A stretch of 64,000 nt of DNA, taken from Paraburkholderia sejongensis. Lineage in GTDB: Bacteria > Pseudomonadota > Gammaproteobacteria > Burkholderiales > Burkholderiaceae. The DNA lies in the NCBI RefSeq assembly GCF_020880815.1, contig NZ_JAJITD010000003.1, positions 124,001-188,000 on the forward strand, written 5' to 3'. The notes below the pieces were generated by a model. It had not been told where the DNA came from and ran no database searches. It saw only the letters and a program-made list of their open reading frames with translations. Each line of letters begins with the position of its first letter. Position 1 is the first letter of the stretch. Both the position numbers and the translations under genes were made by a program. Positions 1 through 9,050 of this stretch are shown here, in pieces.

Positions 1-2
1 CC

Positions 3-863
3 GCGTTTTTCGGCGGTCCCAAATCGACCGGCCCGTTTCAGGGCTTGCAGGCGCAATTCGCGCGCACGCCGCTCGCGGCTGCGAGCCTGATTCGCCTGCC
101 CGACGAGATCGACGACGATCGCGCGATCATGCTGTCGGACATTTTTCCCACCGGCTATTTCGGCGCGCAACTGGCCGGTATTCGCACCGGCGATACGGTC
201 GCGGTGTTCGGCGCGGGACCGGTGGGCCAGTTCGCGATCGCGAGCGCGAAGCTGATGGGCGCGGGGCGGGTGCTGGTCGTCGACCGCATTCAGTCGCGGC
301 TCGACATGGCGCGCACGCAAGGCGCCGAAGTGATCGACTTCGACCGCGAGGATCCGGTCGAGATGATCCTGCAATTGACCGGCGGCATCGGCGTGGATCG
401 CGTGATCGATGCGGTCGGCGTCGATGCGGTGCGTGCGGAGCACGGCCCGGCTGCCGACAAGCAGAAGGACCTGCAGCCGGCATTCGATCAGGAGGTCGAA
501 CAGATCGTGCCGCAGGCAAAGCCCGACGGCGATAACTGGCGACCCGGCAGCGGCCCTTCGCAGGTGTTGTCGTGGGCGGTGAAGGCGGTCGCCAAGGCGG
601 GCACGGTGGCGATCATCGGCGTATATCCGCCGACCGACCGGGTGTTCCCGATCGGCGAGGCGATGAACCGCAACCTCGTGCTGCGGATGGGCAACTGCAA
701 CCATCGCGCGATCACCCCGCGTCTGGTCGAACTGGTGCGCAACGGCTCGTTCGATCCGCTCGCGGTGCTCACGCAACGCGAACCGCTGACCGATGCGATC
801 GCGGCGTATCGCGAGTTCGACAGACGCGAACCGGGCTGGGTCAAGGTCAAGCTCGAGCCTTGA
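3..863 (+). CDS. Zinc-dependent alcohol dehydrogenase, glutathione-independent formaldehyde dehydrogenase type (5' truncated by window)
   Basis: The reading frame is open from the first bases of the window, so the N-terminal catalytic zinc region lies outside. The visible part holds the Rossmann nucleotide-binding segment (VFGAGPVGQ, then VVDRIQSRL) and the long insert after HGPAADKQ seen in the FdhA-like subgroup of medium-chain dehydrogenases. It also shows the C-terminal GNCNHR motif shared with Pseudomonas-type formaldehyde dehydrogenases. Such enzymes oxidise formaldehyde or small alcohols with NAD in the cytoplasm. About 150 bases separate it from the oxidase operon downstream. The true substrate cannot be read from the sequence. 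Confidence 0.85.
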   Translation, partial: AFFGGPKSTGPFQGLQAQFARTPLAAASLIRLPDEIDDDRAIMLSDIFPTGYFGAQLAGIRTGDTVAVFGAGPVGQFAIASAKLMGAGRVLVVDRIQSRLDMARTQGAEVIDFDREDPVEMILQLTGGIGVDRVIDAVGVDAVRAEHGPAADKQKDLQPAFDQEVEQIVPQAKPDGDNWRPGSGPSQVLSWAVKAVAKAGTVAIIGVYPPTDRVFPIGEAMNRNLVLRMGNCNHRAITPRLVELVRNGSFDPLAVLTQREPLTDAIAAYREFDRREPGWVKVKLEP

Positions 864-1017
864 GTGGATGCGCGATGCGACGCCGCGATGACGCTGCGGT
901 TTGCGTTCGGCGGCGCGCCCCAGGCGTTTGCCGGAACGGCGCTTGCTCGGCTGTGCGCGAGAGCGCCTCGTTCGCGATTGCTCTCGACCGTCCACCTGCT
1001 GCGTTGCGTGATCGTCC

Positions 1018-2130
1018 ATGTTGCCAAGCGCCGTCGTTCGAAGTTCCGCTGCCGCTACGCGCGGGTTCACGCGCCGCGCGTGGCGCTTCGCCGCGACGGG
1101 GCTGGCGGCACTCGCCGCCACGCAGCGTGCCACGCTCGCTTACGCGCAGCAGCCGCCGCAAGATGCGCTGCATCCGGCCGGCATCCAGGCCGCACACATT
1201 CTGCGGCTCTGGCACATCTCGTTGATCGTGTGCGGCGCGGTGTTCGCCGCGGTGTTGCTCGCGACGCTGATCGCGCTCGTGCGGCGGACCGAGCGGCGCG
1301 CCGATGCCGATCCGCCGTCCGCGCAACCGCTGGCGCGGCCACCCGAACACGGGCCGCAGCGCGCGGTGCTGGTTGCGAGTGTCGCGTCGGTCGTGCTGCT
1401 GCTCGGGCTGATCGTCGCCGACGTGCTGACCGATCGCGCGTTGTCGCGCCTTCCGGTCGACAACGCGTTGCACCTGCGCGTGACCGGCGAGCAGTGGTGG
1501 TGGAAAGTCGACTATCCGGGCGATGGACCGCAGCCGGGTTTTTCGACCGCCAATGAATTCCATGTGCCGGTCGGACGAGCGGTGATCATCGACCTGAAGG
1601 CCAGCGACGTGATCCACAGTTTCTGGATGCCGAACCTGCACGGCAAGAAGGACATGCTGCCGGGCCTCGATTCGACGATCGAATTTCGCGTCGACCAGGC
1701 GGGCCGCTATCGCGGCCAGTGCGCCGAGTATTGCGGTGCGCAGCACGCGTGGATGGCGATGTTCGTGACCGCCGACTCGCCCGCGCAGTTCGAGCAATGG
1801 CGCGCGCGGCAGGCAGCGCCCGCCGGCGTGTTATCCACTAACGAAGCCGACCCGCTCGCCGGGCGCGGCCAGCGTGTGTTCGAGCAGTCGAGTTGCGCGA
1901 ACTGCCACACCGTGCGCGGCACCTCCGCGCAAGGCACGCTCGGGCCCGACCTCACGCATCTGATGAGCCGGCAAACGCTCGCCGCGGGCGTGCTGCCGAA
2001 CACGCAACAGAATCTCGCGGCGTGGATCCGCGATCCCGAGGCGGTCAAGCCCGGCACGACGATGCCGCAGGTGCCGCTGTCCGCATCCGACCGGCAAGCG
2101 CTGGTCGCCTGGCTGGGGACGCTGCAATGA
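1018..2130 (+). CDS. coxB: Cytochrome c oxidase subunit II with fused C-terminal cytochrome c domain
   Basis: A 370-residue subunit II of a caa3-like haem-copper oxidase; it takes electrons from the periplasmic side and passes them to subunit I. An N-terminal signal/anchor (about 1-42) is followed by two membrane helices (about 61-84 and 118-140). The CuA-binding cupredoxin domain contains C235-AEY-C239, H243 and M246. A class I cytochrome c domain carries CANCH at 293-297 and a likely distal Met in TTMPQVP. The start is the first ATG of the frame. Its stop overlaps the next start as ATGA, indicating translational coupling in a five-gene operon. Confidence 0.93.
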   Translation: MLPSAVVRSSAAATRGFTRRAWRFAATGLAALAATQRATLAYAQQPPQDALHPAGIQAAHILRLWHISLIVCGAVFAAVLLATLIALVRRTERRADADPPSAQPLARPPEHGPQRAVLVASVASVVLLLGLIVADVLTDRALSRLPVDNALHLRVTGEQWWWKVDYPGDGPQPGFSTANEFHVPVGRAVIIDLKASDVIHSFWMPNLHGKKDMLPGLDSTIEFRVDQAGRYRGQCAEYCGAQHAWMAMFVTADSPAQFEQWRARQAAPAGVLSTNEADPLAGRGQRVFEQSSCANCHTVRGTSAQGTLGPDLTHLMSRQTLAAGVLPNTQQNLAAWIRDPEAVKPGTTMPQVPLSASDRQALVAWLGTLQ

Positions 2131-4886
2131 GCACACTCGAACGGCAAGCCTCGCTGCACGCCGATCTGAACATCAAGGACGGCGCCGACGCGTCCGCCGA
2201 CACGCGCGCGCTGCTTGCGGACACATGGAGCGATCCACCGGGCGTGCTCGGCTGGTTTTCGGCGATCAACCATAAGACGATCGCACGACGCTTCATCGTC
2301 ACGACCTTCGTGCTGTTCGTGCTCGCCGGTCTGCTCGCGATGGTGATGCGCACGCAGCTCGCGCGGCCGAACAATCACCTGGTCGGCCCCGACTTCTACG
2401 ATCAGCTCTTCACGATGCACGGCACGACGATGATGTTCCTGTTCGCGGTGCCGGTGATGCAGGCGGTCGCCGGCTATCTGGTTCCGTTGATGATCGGCGC
2501 GCGCAGCGTCGCGTTTCCGCGCATGAACGCATACGCGTACTGGGTATTTCTGTTCGGCGGACTGACGCTGTATATCGCCTTCGCGCTCGGCGCCGGGCCG
2601 CGCTCCGGCTGGTTCAGCTACGTGCCGCTCGCCGGCCCCGACTACGCGACCGGCAAGGGCTCCGATATCTGGGCGCAGATGATTACGTTCACCGAACTAT
2701 CGGCGCTGCTGGAAGCGATCGTGCTGATCACGACGATCCTGAAGATGCGCGCGCCCGGCATGTCGCTGAACCGGCTGCCCCTGTTCGTATGGGCGACGCT
2801 CGTCACGCAGTTCATGGTCCTGTTCGCGATGCCCGCGATCATGCTGGCGAGCACTGCGCTGATTCTGGACCGGCTCGTCAGCACGCAGTTTTACAACCCG
2901 TCGCTCGGCGGCGACGTGCTGTTGTGGCAACACCTGTTCTGGTTCTTCGGGCACCCGGAGGTGTACCTGATCTTTATTCCGGCGCTCGGCTTCATGTCGT
3001 CGATCATCGAGGCGTTTTCGCGCCGGCCGGTGGTCGGTTATCCGGCGATGGTGCTCGCGCTGATCGCGACCGCGTTTCTGGCGTTCGGGCTGTGGGTGCA
3101 CCACATGTTCGCGACCACCGTGCCCGAGCTCGGCAAGAGCTTCTTCACCGCGGCGAGCGTGCTGATCGCGGTGCCGTCGGGCATCCAGATTTTCTGCTGG
3201 CTCGCGACGCTGCTCACCGGGCGCTTGAGGCTGCGGGTGCCGATGCTGTTCGTGCTGGCGTTCTTCTTTATCCTCGTGCTCGGCGGCATGACCGGCATCA
3301 TGCTCGGCGCGGTGCCGCTCGACCTGCAGGTGCACGACACATACTTCGTCGTCGCGCATCTGCATTACGTGTTGATCGGCGGCGCGGTGTTTCCGCTGTT
3401 CGGCGCATTCTTCTACTGGTTTCCGAAGATGACCGGGCGCCTGCTCGACGAGCGGCTCGGGCGCTGGCAATTCTGGTTGTTCTTTATCGGCTTTAACGTC
3501 ACGTTTTTGCCGATGCACTGGCTCGGTCTGCACGGCATGACGCGGCGCATCTGGACGTATCCGGACGGGCTCGGCTGGGGACCGGTCAATCTCGCGGCGA
3601 CGCTCGGCGCGTACCTGATGGCCGTGAGCGTGCTGCTGTTCGTCGTCAACGTCGCGCGCAGCCGGCGGCGCGGCGCGGCCGCGCCCGCCGATCCGTGGGG
3701 CGCGGGCACGCTCGAATGGAGCATGCCGAGCCCGCCGCCGCCGCATAACTTCGATGTCCTGCCGATCGTGTATGGCCGTCATCCGCTGTGGGAGCCGCGG
3801 CAACAGCCCGCTTCGGTGTCGGGGCTGACGGCGGCCGCGCGCGAAGTGCTGACGACCAGCGCGCTCGATGCGGTCCCCGAGACGCGGCCGCTGTTTCCGC
3901 AACCGTCGATCTGGCCGTTCCTGAGCGCGCTCGCGACGACGGTGTTCTTTATCGGCTCGATCTATACGCCGACGGCGGTGTGGTGGGGCACGGTGCCGGT
4001 CGCCGTGGCGATGATCGTGTGGTTCTGGCCGACGCGGGCGAGTAACGCGGTCGCGCGGGCGCTGGAGCGCTGGCCGGCGGCGCGCGGTGGTGAGCGTGGC
4101 AGCGCGCGCCGTGGCGGGGGCGCCGGTGCGCTGCAGAGAGCGGCGGGTGCGGCGGGTGCGGCGCGTGCGGACCGCACAGCGGCGCCACCGGGATCAGCAA
4201 ACCCAACATCCGCATCCGCGCCCGCCGAGGCCCAACTGCCGCGCATCCGGGCCGTCACGCCGCCGCAGCCGGACTCGAACGCGTCGAGCGCCTCCACGCT
4301 CGACGTGCGCGCTTTGCCGAGCTTCGAGTTTGGCCATCGCAGCCTGATGTGGTGGGCGACCGCGGGGCTGATGGTGATCGAAGGCACGGTGTTCGCGATG
4401 GCGGTCGGGATGTACTTCTACCTGCGCAGCGTCAATGTCGCCTGGCCGCTGAACGCGCCGCCGCCGGCGTTGCTGTGGGGCACGCTGAATACGCTGGTGT
4501 TGCTGCTGAGCCTGTGGCCGAACCAGCTCGCCAAGCGCGCGGCCGAGCGCGGCGACCGGCCCGGCGCATGTTTATGGCTTGCGGTCTGCCTCGTGTTCGC
4601 GCTGGCGTTTCTGGTGCTGCGCGGCTTCGAGTTCGCGGCGCTGAACGTGATGTGGTACGGCAATGCGTACGGCTCGATCGTGTGGCTGTTGCTCGGACTG
4701 CACACCACCCACCTCGTCACGGACACCATCGATACCGCGGTGCTCGCCGTGCTGCTCAAGACCGGACCGTACGAAAGCAAGCGGCTGCTCGACACCAGCG
4801 AAAACGCGATCTACTGGTACTTCGTCGTGCTGAGCTGGCTGCCGATCTATGCGGTGATCTACTTCGCGCCGCGTATGCATCTATGA
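2127..4886 (+). CDS. Cytochrome c oxidase, fused subunits I and III
   Basis: A 919-residue polytopic inner-membrane protein. Residues 1 to about 560 are the haem-copper subunit I, with the haem/CuB histidines in WFFGHPEVY and the HDTYFVVAHLHYV segment. Two more helices follow at about 592-636, then an Ala/Gly/Arg/Pro-rich linker (about 637-728). From about 729 (FEFGHRSLMWW) there is a shortened subunit III of roughly 190 residues with several helices. Subunit I reduces O2 and pumps protons; subunit III stabilises the complex. The ATG at 2127 overlaps the coxB stop, so I use it rather than the longer open frame. The linker may explain why fusion is tolerated. Confidence 0.92.
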   Translation: MSTLERQASLHADLNIKDGADASADTRALLADTWSDPPGVLGWFSAINHKTIARRFIVTTFVLFVLAGLLAMVMRTQLARPNNHLVGPDFYDQLFTMHGTTMMFLFAVPVMQAVAGYLVPLMIGARSVAFPRMNAYAYWVFLFGGLTLYIAFALGAGPRSGWFSYVPLAGPDYATGKGSDIWAQMITFTELSALLEAIVLITTILKMRAPGMSLNRLPLFVWATLVTQFMVLFAMPAIMLASTALILDRLVSTQFYNPSLGGDVLLWQHLFWFFGHPEVYLIFIPALGFMSSIIEAFSRRPVVGYPAMVLALIATAFLAFGLWVHHMFATTVPELGKSFFTAASVLIAVPSGIQIFCWLATLLTGRLRLRVPMLFVLAFFFILVLGGMTGIMLGAVPLDLQVHDTYFVVAHLHYVLIGGAVFPLFGAFFYWFPKMTGRLLDERLGRWQFWLFFIGFNVTFLPMHWLGLHGMTRRIWTYPDGLGWGPVNLAATLGAYLMAVSVLLFVVNVARSRRRGAAAPADPWGAGTLEWSMPSPPPPHNFDVLPIVYGRHPLWEPRQQPASVSGLTAAAREVLTTSALDAVPETRPLFPQPSIWPFLSALATTVFFIGSIYTPTAVWWGTVPVAVAMIVWFWPTRASNAVARALERWPAARGGERGSARRGGGAGALQRAAGAAGAARADRTAAPPGSANPTSASAPAEAQLPRIRAVTPPQPDSNASSASTLDVRALPSFEFGHRSLMWWATAGLMVIEGTVFAMAVGMYFYLRSVNVAWPLNAPPPALLWGTLNTLVLLLSLWPNQLAKRAAERGDRPGACLWLAVCLVFALAFLVLRGFEFAALNVMWYGNAYGSIVWLLLGLHTTHLVTDTIDTAVLAVLLKTGPYESKRLLDTSENAIYWYFVVLSWLPIYAVIYFAPRMHL

Positions 4887-4902
4887 GCGACGGGGGAGGC
4901 CC

Positions 4903-5232
4903 ATGAATATCTGGCTGGGATTGCTGGCGGCGCCGACCGCCGTGCTCGCGACGCAGAGCATCGACTACGCGCTGATCCGGCTCGCGTGCGCGAGCGGCGC
5001 GCAGTGGCCGATGCATGCGGTCAGCGCGGCGGCTTTCGCGTTTTGCGCGTTCAGCGCGTGGCTCGCATACGGCCGCTGGTGCGCCGAACGCTCGCTCGGC
5101 GCGCCGGCGTATGCGCCGCTTATCGCGCGGCCGGGATTTTTTGCGCTGATGGCGATGATCGTCGGCGCATTGTCGGCGCTGATTCAACTGGCGATGTGGT
5201 TTCCGCAATGGCTGCTGCCCGCTTGCCGGTGA
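4903..5232 (+). CDS. Small oxidase-operon membrane protein, unknown
   Basis: A 109-residue hydrophobic protein with three predicted helices (about 3-22, 39-58, 78-100) and no recognised motif. It lies 16 bases after the fused oxidase subunit behind a GGGGGAGG Shine-Dalgarno, and its stop overlaps the GTG start of ctaG by four bases. Position suggests a small accessory or assembly component of the caa3-type oxidase, comparable to the poorly conserved subunit IV proteins of other operons. That role is inferred from context only. Confidence 0.75.
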   Translation: MNIWLGLLAAPTAVLATQSIDYALIRLACASGAQWPMHAVSAAAFAFCAFSAWLAYGRWCAERSLGAPAYAPLIARPGFFALMAMIVGALSALIQLAMWFPQWLLPACR

Positions 5233-6251
5233 TCCGGCGCTCTCGTGCCGCCGTGCGCGTGGCGGTAGCCGCCAGCGTGCTGGGCGGTGCGCTCGCTTGC
5301 CCAGGCGCGCTCGCGCATGGGCTGTCCGATAACGAACGTTCGGCGCCGGCGTTCGCGCAGTCGTTTGCCTGGAGCGTCGAGCCGTGGATCGTCGCGTTGC
5401 TCGCGTTGAGCGTCGCTGCGTATTCGATCGGCTATCTGCGCTTGCGCCGCCGTTCGCGCGGCCGCGGAGCGGCAAGCGGACCGGCAAATGGACCGTCAAG
5501 CGGACTGCGCAGTAGCGCGCGTAACCGGCAAATGCTCGCATTCATCGCAGGTTGCGGCACGCTGGCAATCGCGTTGCTGTCGCCGCTCGATACGCTGTCA
5601 GGCGCGCTGTTTTCCGCGCATATGGTGCAGCACGAAGCGCTGATGCTGATCGCCGCGCCATTGTGCGTGGCCGGCCGGCCGCTCGCGGTGTGGCTGTGGG
5701 CGCTGCCGCGGCGCGCGCGGCTGGCGCTAGGCGCGTTGGTGCGGGCGCGCGGCTTCGCGCGCGCATGGCGCTGGCTGAGCGCGCCGCTCGTCGCGTGGTT
5801 GTTGCACGCGGCCGCTCTGTGGGCGTGGCATGCGCCCGCGCTGTTCGAGGCCGCGCTCGCGCATCGGGGCGTCCATGCGTTGCAGCACGCGAGTTTTCTG
5901 CTCAGCGCGCTGCTGTTCTGGTGGACCGTGACGGGCGACGGCGCGCGTCGCGGCAACGGCGGTCACGCGATGCTGTCGCTGTTCACGACGATGGTCCACA
6001 CCAGCGCGCTCGGCGCGCTGACCACACTGGCGCCGGGGCTCTGGTATCCGTCGTATGTCGAGTCTTGCAGTGCGTTGGGGATCGATCCGCTGCACGATCA
6101 GCAACTGGGCGGTCTGATCATGTGGGTGCCCGGCGCGCTCGCGTATCTGGCCGGCGCGCTGCTCGTCGCCGCGCGCTGGCTGAGCCGCGCGGAGCGCCGG
6201 CCGGCTTTCATGCGCGAGGCGGCAAGGGCGCAGCGGGAGGGCGCGCGATGA
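5229..6251 (+). CDS. ctaG: Cytochrome c oxidase assembly protein, caa3-type CtaG
   Basis: About 340 residues with an N-terminal signal-like stretch followed by roughly seven membrane helices. Motifs typical of caa3_CtaG proteins are visible: HMVQHEALM, a WHAPALFEAAL segment, QHASFL and a late HDQQLGGLIMWVPG. The family is needed for assembly of caa3-type oxidases, probably in copper delivery; it is unrelated to the Cox11-type CtaG. I chose the GTG at 5229 because it overlaps the upstream stop (GTGA) and starts directly before the basic signal sequence. An in-frame ATG at 5208 is the alternative. Confidence 0.88.
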   Translation: MIRRSRAAVRVAVAASVLGGALACPGALAHGLSDNERSAPAFAQSFAWSVEPWIVALLALSVAAYSIGYLRLRRRSRGRGAASGPANGPSSGLRSSARNRQMLAFIAGCGTLAIALLSPLDTLSGALFSAHMVQHEALMLIAAPLCVAGRPLAVWLWALPRRARLALGALVRARGFARAWRWLSAPLVAWLLHAAALWAWHAPALFEAALAHRGVHALQHASFLLSALLFWWTVTGDGARRGNGGHAMLSLFTTMVHTSALGALTTLAPGLWYPSYVESCSALGIDPLHDQQLGGLIMWVPGALAYLAGALLVAARWLSRAERRPAFMREAARAQREGAR

Positions 6252-7606
6252 AACTATGGCGGTTCCACATGCGAGCAGCCAGGGTCCGCGGCGCAGTATG
6301 GGGTACATGCGGGGGTGCGTGCGCCGCGCTGCTCGCGCTCGCAGTCATAACCGGCTCGTCACAAGGACAGGGCACGCCGGCCCCGCGTTCCGCTGCCGGC
6401 GTCGATGCCGCCGAACTCGAACGCGGCGCCTACCTTGCGAAAGCCGCCGACTGCGCCGGCTGCCACACCGCGCCGCAAGGCGGCGCGCCGTACGCGGGCG
6501 GCCTCGGATTGGGATCGCCGTTCGGCACCATCATGTCGACCAACATCACGCCGGACCCGCGCTACGGAATCGGCCGCTACAGTTATCAGGACTTCGAACG
6601 GGCGCTGCGCGAGGGCGTCGCGCGCGGCGGCAAACGGCTCTATCCGGCGATGCCGTATGTGTCGTTTGCGAAGCTCAGCGACGAGGACGTGCATGCACTT
6701 TATGAATTCATTCTGCACGGCGTCGCGCCGGTCGCGAAACCGGCGCCGCCCTCCGACGTCGCATTTCCGTTCAATCAGCGCTGGGCGCTGCGCTTCTGGC
6801 AGATGGCGTTCGTGCCGTCGAAACCGTTCGTGCCGAATCCGCGCCGCGATCCGCTCTGGAATCACGGTGCGTATCTGGTGCAGGGCCCCGGACATTGCGG
6901 TGCCTGCCATACCCCGCGCGGGATGTTCTACCAGGAGCGCGGCACCGACGAGTCGTCGAGCGAGTATCTGGTGGGCGGCGTCAACGACCACTGGTTCGCG
7001 CCGAACCTGACCGGCGATCAGGGCTCGGGGCTCGGCCGGCTCACCGCCGCGGATATCGCCGGCTTTCTGCGAACCGGGCACGGCGCCGGCGTGATAGCGT
7101 ACGGCAGCATGGTCGAGCAGATCGAGGACAGCTCGCAATATCTGACGCAGCAGGACGCCGCCGCGATCGCGCACTATCTGAAGTCGCTGCCCGCGCAACA
7201 ACCGTCCGGCACCTACACGCGCGGCACCGATCCCGCGCGCTCGCCCGCCAACGGCAGCCGCGTGCCGGACTCGCTAAGTGTCGGTTTCAATGTCTACCGG
7301 TCGTTTTGCGCGAGCTGTCATCACGACGACGGACGCGGCGTGCCGAACGTATTCCCGGCGCTGGCTGGCAATCCGTCGGTGATTTCAGAGGACACCACGT
7401 CGCTGATCCGGCTGCTGGTCGAAGGCGGCAACAGCCCGGCGACGCTGTCGGGGCCGCCGCGGCAAAACATGCCCGGCTTCGCGACGACGCTCGCCGACGT
7501 GCAGATCGCCCAGGTGCTGACCTATATCCGCGGCGCGTGGGGCAACAACGCGCAATCGGTGACCGCGAACGACGTCGCGACGCTGCGCAAGGAATTACAC
7601 AAGTAG
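6248..7606 (+). CDS. Tri-haem c-type cytochrome (membrane dehydrogenase cytochrome subunit family)
   Basis: A 452-residue exported protein with a signal sequence (about 1-40) and three CXXCH haem sites: CAGCH 69-73, CGACH 217-221 and CASCH 354-358. Length and haem spacing match the cytochrome subunits of gluconate, alcohol and aldehyde dehydrogenases in proteobacterial membranes. No flavin or PQQ dehydrogenase gene lies beside it; its ATG overlaps the ctaG stop (ATGA). It therefore probably feeds electrons to the caa3-type oxidase encoded in the same operon, or serves a dehydrogenase encoded elsewhere. Confidence 0.88.
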   Translation: MKLWRFHMRAARVRGAVWGTCGGACAALLALAVITGSSQGQGTPAPRSAAGVDAAELERGAYLAKAADCAGCHTAPQGGAPYAGGLGLGSPFGTIMSTNITPDPRYGIGRYSYQDFERALREGVARGGKRLYPAMPYVSFAKLSDEDVHALYEFILHGVAPVAKPAPPSDVAFPFNQRWALRFWQMAFVPSKPFVPNPRRDPLWNHGAYLVQGPGHCGACHTPRGMFYQERGTDESSSEYLVGGVNDHWFAPNLTGDQGSGLGRLTAADIAGFLRTGHGAGVIAYGSMVEQIEDSSQYLTQQDAAAIAHYLKSLPAQQPSGTYTRGTDPARSPANGSRVPDSLSVGFNVYRSFCASCHHDDGRGVPNVFPALAGNPSVISEDTTSLIRLLVEGGNSPATLSGPPRQNMPGFATTLADVQIAQVLTYIRGAWGNNAQSVTANDVATLRKELHK

Positions 7607-7798
7607 CGACGCCATCGCCGGATGGCCGGCAGCGCGCGCGCATTTTCTTCCCATCGCCGTTCGCTGTGCGGAAATCGTCATTGGAACCGGCCCGCAGTGA
7701 CAAGACGGCTACGCGACGGTTGGCTACGATTGTCGCCATCAACACTCTCGCGGCGACTGCCCCGCGGCTCCCATCATTCAGGACCCCAAGGAAACATC

Positions 7799-8743
7799 AT
7801 GAGCAACAACATCTTCACCGGTACCATCCCGGCCCTCATGACACCCTGCACCGCAGAGCGCACGCCCGATTACGACGCGCTCGTCGCCAAGGGGCGCGAG
7901 CTGATCGATCTCGGCATGTCGGCTGTCGTTTACTGCGGTTCGATGGGCGACTGGCCGCTTCTGAGCGAAGCGCAGCGTCAGGAAGGTGTTGCGCGGCTGG
8001 TGGCCGCCGGCGTCCCGACCATCGTCGGCACGGGCGCGGTCAATTCGAAAGAAGCGGTTTCTCATGCTGCGCATGCAGCAAAGGTAGGCGCAAGCGGCTT
8101 GATGGTGATCCCGCGCGTGCTCTCGCGCGGCGCGTCGCCGGCCGCGCAGAAAGCGCACTTCGCCGCGATTCTGGAAGCGGCTCCGGCTCTGCCGGCTGTT
8201 ATCTACAACAGCCCGTACTATGGTTTCGCCACGCGCGCCGATCTGTTCTTCGAGCTGCGCGCGAAGTACCCGAACCTGATCGGCTTCAAGGAGTTCGGCG
8301 GGGCCGCGGACATGCGCTATGCCGCCGAGCACATCACGAGCCAGGACGACAGCGTCACGCTGATGGCAGGCGTCGACACACAGGTGTTCCACGGCTTCGT
8401 CAATTGCGGTGCGACCGGTGCGATCACCGGCATCGGCAATGCGTTGCCGCGCGAAGTCCTTCATCTGGTCGACCTGTGCCGCAAGGCTGCGAAGGGCGAC
8501 GTCACCGCGCGTCGTCAGGCGCGGGAACTGGAAGGCGCGCTCGCCGTGCTGTCATCGTTCGATGAAGGAACCGACCTGGTGCTTTACTACAAGTATCTGA
8601 TGGTCCTTAACGGCGATCACGAATATTCGCTGCATTTCAACGAGACCGACGCGCTGAGCGAAGCGCAGCGCCGTTACGCGCAAACCCAGTATGAGTTGTT
8701 CCGCAACTGGTACGCCGGCTGGTCGAAGCAGGTGAATGCCTGA
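7799..8743 (+). CDS. DapA-family 1-pyrroline-4-hydroxy-2-carboxylate deaminase (hydroxyproline catabolism)
   Basis: A 314-residue class I aldolase-fold protein of the dihydrodipicolinate synthase family. It shows the substrate loop CGSMGDWP in place of GTTGE, the YNSPYYGF tyrosine segment, and the Schiff-base lysine in GFKEFGG. In hydroxyproline clusters this subfamily deaminates 1-pyrroline-4-hydroxy-2-carboxylate to 2-oxoglutarate semialdehyde. The assignment follows from the adjacent epimerase and D-hydroxyproline dehydrogenase genes. The ATG at 7799 has an AAGGAAAC Shine-Dalgarno. A strong terminator follows, so it is probably transcribed separately from the genes downstream. Confidence 0.85.
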   Translation: MSNNIFTGTIPALMTPCTAERTPDYDALVAKGRELIDLGMSAVVYCGSMGDWPLLSEAQRQEGVARLVAAGVPTIVGTGAVNSKEAVSHAAHAAKVGASGLMVIPRVLSRGASPAAQKAHFAAILEAAPALPAVIYNSPYYGFATRADLFFELRAKYPNLIGFKEFGGAADMRYAAEHITSQDDSVTLMAGVDTQVFHGFVNCGATGAITGIGNALPREVLHLVDLCRKAAKGDVTARRQARELEGALAVLSSFDEGTDLVLYYKYLMVLNGDHEYSLHFNETDALSEAQRRYAQTQYELFRNWYAGWSKQVNA

Positions 8744-8772
8744 GGCGAGGGCATCTGCAAATACAGCATCGG

Positions 8773-8800
8773 AAAGCGCCCTGACGGGCGCTTTTTTTAT
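8773..8800 (+). terminator. Rho-independent terminator after the deaminase gene
   Basis: A perfect 9-bp stem (AAAGCGCCC at 8773-8781 and GGGCGCTTT at 8786-8794) with a TGAC loop runs into a T-tract. It lies about 30 bases after the stop codon. Confidence 0.92.
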
Positions 8801-9050
8801 TTGTCGAAAGTGAGAGAGAAACGCTGAACGGACAGCTGCGCTCGCTACCCGTGAGTACAGGGTCGAGCGCGCCGAAGACTATGCGGATTTCTGCTTTACC
8901 GCTGTCGATTTCCCTCAAGACTGCGCCATTGCCGGAATCTTATAGTGCTTGAGCCGACCGCCGCTGATACCCGAAAGCGGGAGGCAAGTGCCCACCAGGC
9001 CAGCAAGGACACGGGCACCGCAGAGTCCACCATCGAGGAGCACGACAATA

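Noticed and set aside
2697..3902. 401-codon minus-strand frame opposite the oxidase gene
   Set aside because: Rich in Arg/His/Glu/Gln, the typical shadow of a GC-rich membrane protein gene; no start signal.
4087..4347. Low-complexity repeat-like GC stretch as a possible tandem repeat
   Set aside because: It encodes the Ala/Gly/Arg-rich linker of the fused oxidase subunit; no regular unit length.
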